From Chrysaora quinquecirrha (Eukaryota > Cnidaria > Scyphozoa > Semaeostomeae > Pelagiidae): a DNA stretch of 64,000 bases. Below the pieces are notes generated by a model. It was not told where the DNA came from, did not search any database, and worked only from the letters and a program-made list of their open reading frames with translations. Positions within the stretch are counted from its first letter, which is position 1. Each line of letters opens with the position of its first letter. Positions 58,820 to 64,000 of this stretch are shown here, one piece after another. Both the position numbers and the translations under genes were made by a program. The DNA is taken from positions 3,247,312 through 3,311,311 of the forward strand of contig JACTAT010000059.1 in NCBI GenBank assembly GCA_014526335.1, in the 5' to 3' direction.

Positions 58820-59215
58820 GCTAGGATTAGGGTTAATCGTTCTCAAAAAATTTAAAATTGTGTCACAGAAGCATTTCGACGTCAGATTCGAATTCAGCAT
58901 CTTCGTTTTAGTGTTTGAGAAAATTTTTACGCTTCTAGTCCCTACGATGTTCATATTATAGTGATTAAAAGTTTCAAAAGTTTTAAAGGATTTGACCGTG
59001 AAAGATGACTGAGGGCGTAAAATTTCACCCCGAGCGATTTTTCACTGTCAAATCCTTTATAGATTTTCAAACTTTTCTTCGCTATAAAATCAACGTCGTA
59101 AGGACTGAAAGCGTAAAAATTCGCATCAACACTAAGATGAAGGTGCTCAATCTGAATCTGGGGTCAAAATTTTCCTACGAACAAATTTTCGTAAATTTTG
59201 AAAACGAAGCTCTTA
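58820..59215. repeat. About 390-bp imperfect palindrome
   Basis: The left arm (AAAGGATTTGACCGTGAAA, ATTTTTACGCTT, CATCTTCGTTTTAGTG reading outward) is repeated inverted in the right arm (TTCACTGTCAAATCCTTTAT, GCGTAAAAATTC, CACTAAGATGAAGGTG). Arms of about 180 bp flank a 25-bp centre near 59020. No transposon ends are obvious. Confidence 0.75.
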
Positions 59216-61040
59216 GTTGAAAAGGTGTATTCCCTGAAGCAGAATTTTTGGATTCCCAGATTGTATTTTGGACTGTGTGTCACTTTTCCTGATTGCCATC
59301 AGCAAACTGTGTCATGTTTCTATGTAAGCTTGATACCTGGCTTAAGGTATCGAAACGCATGCAATTTGGCTCATATCAGACGAACGCAAATTAGTATTCA
59401 GCCTTATATGTCCTTTATGAGCTCCAATAAGAGCGAAACGCGTCTGGTATTTGAGAATGGGGCGCCTGGTGAAATTTCATGTGACATGCACATGATGTTC
59501 CTTTCCCTTCCTTTAAATAGCCGAATGCTCCTAACGCCTGCTTTTCGTGCTTGTTTGCAGCCTCGATTCGATGTCTCTTGTCCTTAAGTGAATGAGTTAG
59601 TAGCAAAAACCATTTGCAACCTTTAAATGACATCCAGGGAAGAACATATATTTTCGATTAACATATCTCCGACAATAAAACTAACTTTTCTGAACACCGT
59701 TTCGCCAAACAGCTTAGGAATCCCACAATCGTGCAACAAAGCACTCCCATCTTAACAGAAATAGAACTTCTAACCTTGAATAGACCAAGTCTGTAACCTG
59801 TGGACACTATTGTTTCAAACCTTTGGTTGTTAAATTGCTCTGAAACCAAAAAATAGCAAACCGATTTCTCCTGATTAAGTCAGATTTTCTGTCAGTATAA
59901 GGGTAAGAAGTTGTGTGTATTCATTCATTCTTTCTGGTTTGTTCCTCCTCTCTGGCTATATCGCTACAATTCTATTGTTTAATCCATTTACGTACAGAGG
60001 GCCTATACTGTCTCAGATATACCAATTAATTCGTTTCGCGATAAAAGTGACTTTTGAGCAGAAACAGGAAGCTCTGTGCTTCAGTATTTTGATTTATATT
60101 TCTTCACTTATCCAGAGAAGCTTGCTCGCAGTTTTGAAAGAATTTGACTTTCTGTACAACGCCTCGCAGCTAATTCACTGGGGCAGTCAAGTAGTGAAAA
60201 ATGACCCCGCACCTATGTCTGGAGACCAGAAATAAACCAACCATTATTTTGTCGAATATATCTTGTGAAAACTTCAAAAATAGTACCGATTTAGGCAAAG
60301 CTGTTCACCGTAAACATTTCCCATGATTTTCTGGAGGACTAATTACTATATAAGGATCGAATTAAATAAGTGGTAAGATATGGATATTGTTATGAACCAA
60401 TCAGAAAGGGCAAGTATTTTGAATAGTTAACTGAACACAGGGTACAGAGGGATGTCCAATAGAGTTTCTGTAATATTCCAAGTGTCTTGGTTAGATAGAA
60501 TCAAAGGGTGTATGTTAATAGCCGATGTAGTTCAATTCAAAATGCACTTAACAACAGGCCTTGAATCGTATGATTCTAGTGGGAAAACAGTTTAAGAAAT
60601 ATCTATCTTAAAACCTCAGTGCTTTTATGCCAAACACAAAATCCTTAAGAATTAGCTCTGCTTAACTAAGGTTATCAGAAATACTTTGTAACCACTGTTA
60701 ATATGGTTTGAATACAGTCACCTCTGACGACCCCCCAAGTATATACATTCATAGGTTATTAGACAACCATTTACAAACTTCTATGATGTCTAGTCAGCTG
60801 AGATAGGATGATGGAAAAACATTGCAGTATTTTGTACTTGACATTTGCTAAATAGACAGCAAAATAAAGAGCTTAGATAATGTTATCTCCATTATATTTT
60901 CCAGAATTGATATATTTGGATTTCATTTTCAATTGCTCATTTATAGTAGGCCAGAGTTTGAAATGTAAAATACACCACAGACAAAAATCTAGGTGCTAGG
61001 TCAATTAGACTACTTAATGCTTTTCTAGCCACGAAGAAAA
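59216..61040. other. Sequence without a recognisable feature
   Basis: Single-copy-looking DNA. Open frames of 129 and 106 codons (59198-59587, 59915-60235) show no family resemblance, no conserved motif and no clear splice signals. Confidence 0.4.
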
Positions 61041-61042
61041 TA

Positions 61043-61281
61043 CACTTTTTTTAATAAGCAACTGGTCAATAAGCAACTAGGGCTGAGATGTTCTTAGAAT
61101 TTTCGATGAAATAGCTTTCTTTATACAGTACATCCTTGCAAACTTGTCAGTTACGTACATTGAAAAGCCAGAAAAGAGCCAAAATAAGAGGTTTTAAGTG
61201 GTACCAGTTATTCTGTGAGGGCTGAAATGACTAGATATGTTAAGCAACTCTTGAGGGCTGGACCAAAGTTAAAAGAAAGTG
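61043..61281. mobile_element. AAGCAAC-type MITE, second subfamily, 239 bp
   Basis: CACTTTTTTTAATAAGCAAC start with a second ATAAGCAAC 15 bp on; end AAGAAAGTG; TA at both sides. Body is the reverse of 55519. Confidence 0.8.
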
Positions 61282-61619
61282 TAACAGTTTTATTAGTAAG
61301 CTATCCTTCAGATATATCTTTTATGGATCTTTTCAAAATACTTTATAGTTCCTTGTTTTTAAACTTTTTGAGTGGCTATTATTTGAAGACTTCGTTTTAG
61401 TTATAGTTTAGTAGCAAAAACAATCGAAAATGGAAGCCTATATCTTGATCAAAATGTAAAGCACCGCTTTGTAACGAATACTGTTTGATATCATGTTGCT
61501 CCGGAAGTTTCAGCTAACTAAATCAAAACGTTATAGACTACAGGTAGAAATTCAAATTCTAATCAATACATTTTAAAGTAGGTATGCTAGAGAATAGCTG
61601 CCGAATGCAGCTTGAAATG

Positions 61620-62870
61620 AAAATGCTGAGGAATGTAGTATGATGAAGTTAGCATGCTGACGAATGCATTAAGAAATGAATTTGCTGACGAATGCGGTAT
61701 GAACTGCACATTCTTACAAATGCATTACGAAATGAACGTGCTGACAAACGCATCATGAAATGAAATTAACATTTTGGTGAATGCATTATGAAATGAACAT
61801 GCTGGCTGACGAATGCATAAGGAACATGCTGAAGAATACAGTATGAAATGAACATTCTGACGAATACAGTAAGAACTGCACATTCTTAAAAATGCATTAC
61901 GAAATGAACATGCTGGCGAATGCATCATGAAATGAAATCAACATTTTGGTGAATGCATTATGAAATGAACATGCTGACGAATGCATTATGAACATGCTGA
62001 AGATGACTGTATGAAATGAACATGCTGAAGAATACAGAATGAAATGAATATGCTGACGAATACAGTTTGAAAAGACCATGCTGACGTGTACAATTTGAAA
62101 TGAGTATGCTGAAGAATACAGTATGAAATTAACATGCTGAAGAATACGGTATGAAATGAACATGCCGAAGAATACAGTATGAAATGAACATGCTGTCGAA
62201 TGCAGTGTGAAATGAACATGCTGAAGATTGCATTATGAAATGAAAAATCTGACGAATGCATTATGAAATGAACATGCTGATGAAAGCAGTCAAAATGAAC
62301 ATGCTGGCGAATGCATATGAACATCCTGAAGAATAACAGTATGAAATGAACATTCTGACGAATACAGTAAGAACTGCACATTCTTACAAATGCATTACGA
62401 AATGAACATGCTGGCGAATGCATCATGAAATGAAATTAGGCCTAACATTCTGGTGAATGCATTATGAAATGAACATGCTGACGAATGCATCATGAGCATG
62501 ATGAAGAATATAGAATGAAATGAACTTGCTGAAGAATGCTGAAGGAAATGAACATGCTGAAGATTGCATTATGTGAAATGAAAGGACATGCTGTAAGATG
62601 CTGACGAATGCAGTACAAAAGGAAAAGAACATGCTGACGAATGCAGCACGAAAGGAAAAGAACATGCTGACGAATGCATTATGAAATGAAATGGACATGC
62701 TGATGAATGTGGTATGAAAGGACATGCTGTAGAAAAAGAAGATGCTGACGAATGCAGGAAAAGAACATGTTGACGAATGCAGTACGAACGGAAAAGAACA
62801 TGCTGACGAATGCAGTATGAAAAGAACATTATGACGAATGCGGTATGAAATGAATTTGCACTTTTAGAAC
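61620..62870. repeat. 28-bp minisatellite, about 40 units
   Basis: Consensus unit ATGAAATGAACATGCTGACG plus AATGCATT. Single-base variants (GAAGAATACAGT) define unit types. A longer block starting GAACTGCACATTCTTA recurs at 61701, 61873 and 62371. Met/Phe/Ser/His-rich frames on the - strand are by-products. Confidence 0.92.
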
Positions 62871-62997
62871 ATACAATAGGAAATGCTAACGCATACAGAA
62901 GTATGGCTATGAATAATGCAGTTTAAAAAAGAAATTTGTTTGAATAAATGAATAAAGAGGGAATTAAGCGCTCTAACTTCTATCTTAGTAGGAAGTA

Positions 62998-63386
62998 CAC
63001 GTTTTTTTTATAAGAAACCTGGCTCGGGGCCTAGTTCTAAAAGTTTCTTAATTTTTGGCCCAATTTTAGTTCTAAAAGTTTCTTAACAGTTTCTTAATTT
63101 AATGGAAATAAATTGCAGTAAAAGCGATAAAAAACGTGAATATGGCAAGCAAATTATTAATATTATTGTTTTACAAAGAATTAGTCATGCTGGTGCGAGA
63201 AATCGCACGGAAATGCTTGAGAATTGATTACTGCGTCCACAAATGTGAAATCAGTATGTTGGAAAACTGACAAAAAATTTTCTTTAGTTTCTTAACTCCT
63301 TCCTCCTAGTTCTAAAAGTTTCTTAACTTTTGGGATGTCTAGTTCTAGGTTTCTTATAAACCGGTTTCTTATAAAAAAAAAACGTG
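62998..63386. mobile_element. AAGAAAC-type MITE, 389 bp
   Basis: CACGTTTTTTTTATAAGAAACC start and GTTTCTTATAAAAAAAAAAC then GTG end, TA at both sides. Right end: GTTTCTTAT, 6 bp, GTTTCTTAT. AAAAGTTTCTTAA words repeated inside. Confidence 0.85.
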
Positions 63387-63554
63387 TAGCTTCCTCCATC
63401 TTGGCACTTATCTTAGCCCTCAAGTTTCCTACTTTAACGCAGTACTCGAGCACTATACACATAATTACACAACCAACCACAGTAAAACGAGATCTTATTA
63501 AACGGCTAGTAAAACCAGTTTAAGGAAAACCAGTTAAAGAAATATTGCGTTTTC

Positions 63555-63760
63555 ATTGGTCCATCCAGTAAATCGAATTAACTTGATTGGTTGAAATTCA
63601 ACCTGCTTTAAATACATTTGGTTTTCAAAGTGCCAGTGGTTAAGCAGTGCCAGTCATTGGACATAAGGCTTCTATCACAGCATCGTTATCATTTGATATA
63701 TGTGCAAGTAAGGAGGAGCAATGGTGAACCACAATGCGGATGAGTAAGAAGATTGGTTTG
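63555..63760 (+). promoter_or_regulatory. Possible promoter and first exon of a next gene
   Basis: ATTGG (inverted CCAAT) at about 63557 and 63579, TTTAAATAC at about 63607, then an ATG at 63721 opening MVNHNAD before a GA|GTAAGA donor-like site. Suggestive only. Confidence 0.2.
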
Positions 63761-64000
63761 GAATGCTCCACGCAGTCTGCACATGGTGGTAACAAGTATC
63801 TGAGGATGGCTAAAGATGAATGGTGTACAATGCACCTACCAATTTGTCTGTCGTTGAATAAATGATTTCAGATAAACCACCAGACCAATGAACACAACCA
63901 AAATCAAGCTTTACTTAGTAGATAGATATAGATATAGCCTAGATATAGTCGTATCCTTGATAACGAGGGTTCGAAAAAGATAGTTGTAATGTCCGGTAAT

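Noticed and set aside
61725..62829. Repetitive Met/Phe/Ser/His-rich open frames on the - strand
   Set aside because: Products of the 28-bp minisatellite; 28 is not a multiple of 3, so the frames drift and stop.
1..64000. CRISPR arrays, bacterial operons, phage genes
   Set aside because: Tandem repeats present lack spacer structure, and the genes have spliceosomal introns; the window is eukaryotic.

Overview
The window is nuclear DNA from an animal. It is A/T-rich, its genes are split by introns with ordinary GT-AG splice sites, and it is full of short inverted-repeat transposons. The protein content (an AP-2 transcription factor, an R3HCC1-type protein, a CR1/Rex/jockey-type LINE) and the intron style suggest an invertebrate metazoan. 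I think a cnidarian such as a coral or sea anemone is most likely, but that is inference.

Three genes can be read. (1) At 1-15.5 kb on the + strand is the 3' part of a multi-exon gene I cannot name. It has an N-terminal coiled coil, a Cys-containing segment and a long helical C-terminal half. Twelve exons join in consistent phase; the last three joins are less certain. (2) At 16.95-33.0 kb on the + strand is an almost complete R3HCC1/R3HCC1L gene: an R3H domain, then an RRPDxxLFVPR-like motif, a long acidic repeat-bearing exon, and an RRM-like C-terminal half. Its large exon changes frame three times, always in the sense expected if one base were missing. (3) At 37.5-53.4 kb on the - strand is an AP-2 (TFAP2) transcription factor. 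All six visible exons join in phase; the first coding exon was not found.

Nearly everything else is repeats. The four main groups are: (a) TA-flanked MITEs built around an ATAAGNAAC word that differs by subfamily; (b) GGCC-ended MITEs made of nested CAAACATTG/CAATGTTTG inverted repeats, probably PIF/Harbinger-like; (c) two pogo/Tigger-like elements ending in CAGTTGACATCC; (d) smaller fold-back elements, tRNA-like SINEs and a truncated LINE. Tandem repeats include a 134-bp satellite (18.8-19.5 kb), a 28-bp minisatellite (61.6-62.9 kb), ATC and GGCATA microsatellites, and 22-bp minisatellites.

The region from 53.4 kb to the end holds no gene I can support. It lies upstream of AP-2 and contains MITEs, a roughly 390-bp imperfect palindrome and the 28-bp minisatellite. 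The three genes show no functional link to one another. No rRNA, CRISPR or bacterial-type feature is present.
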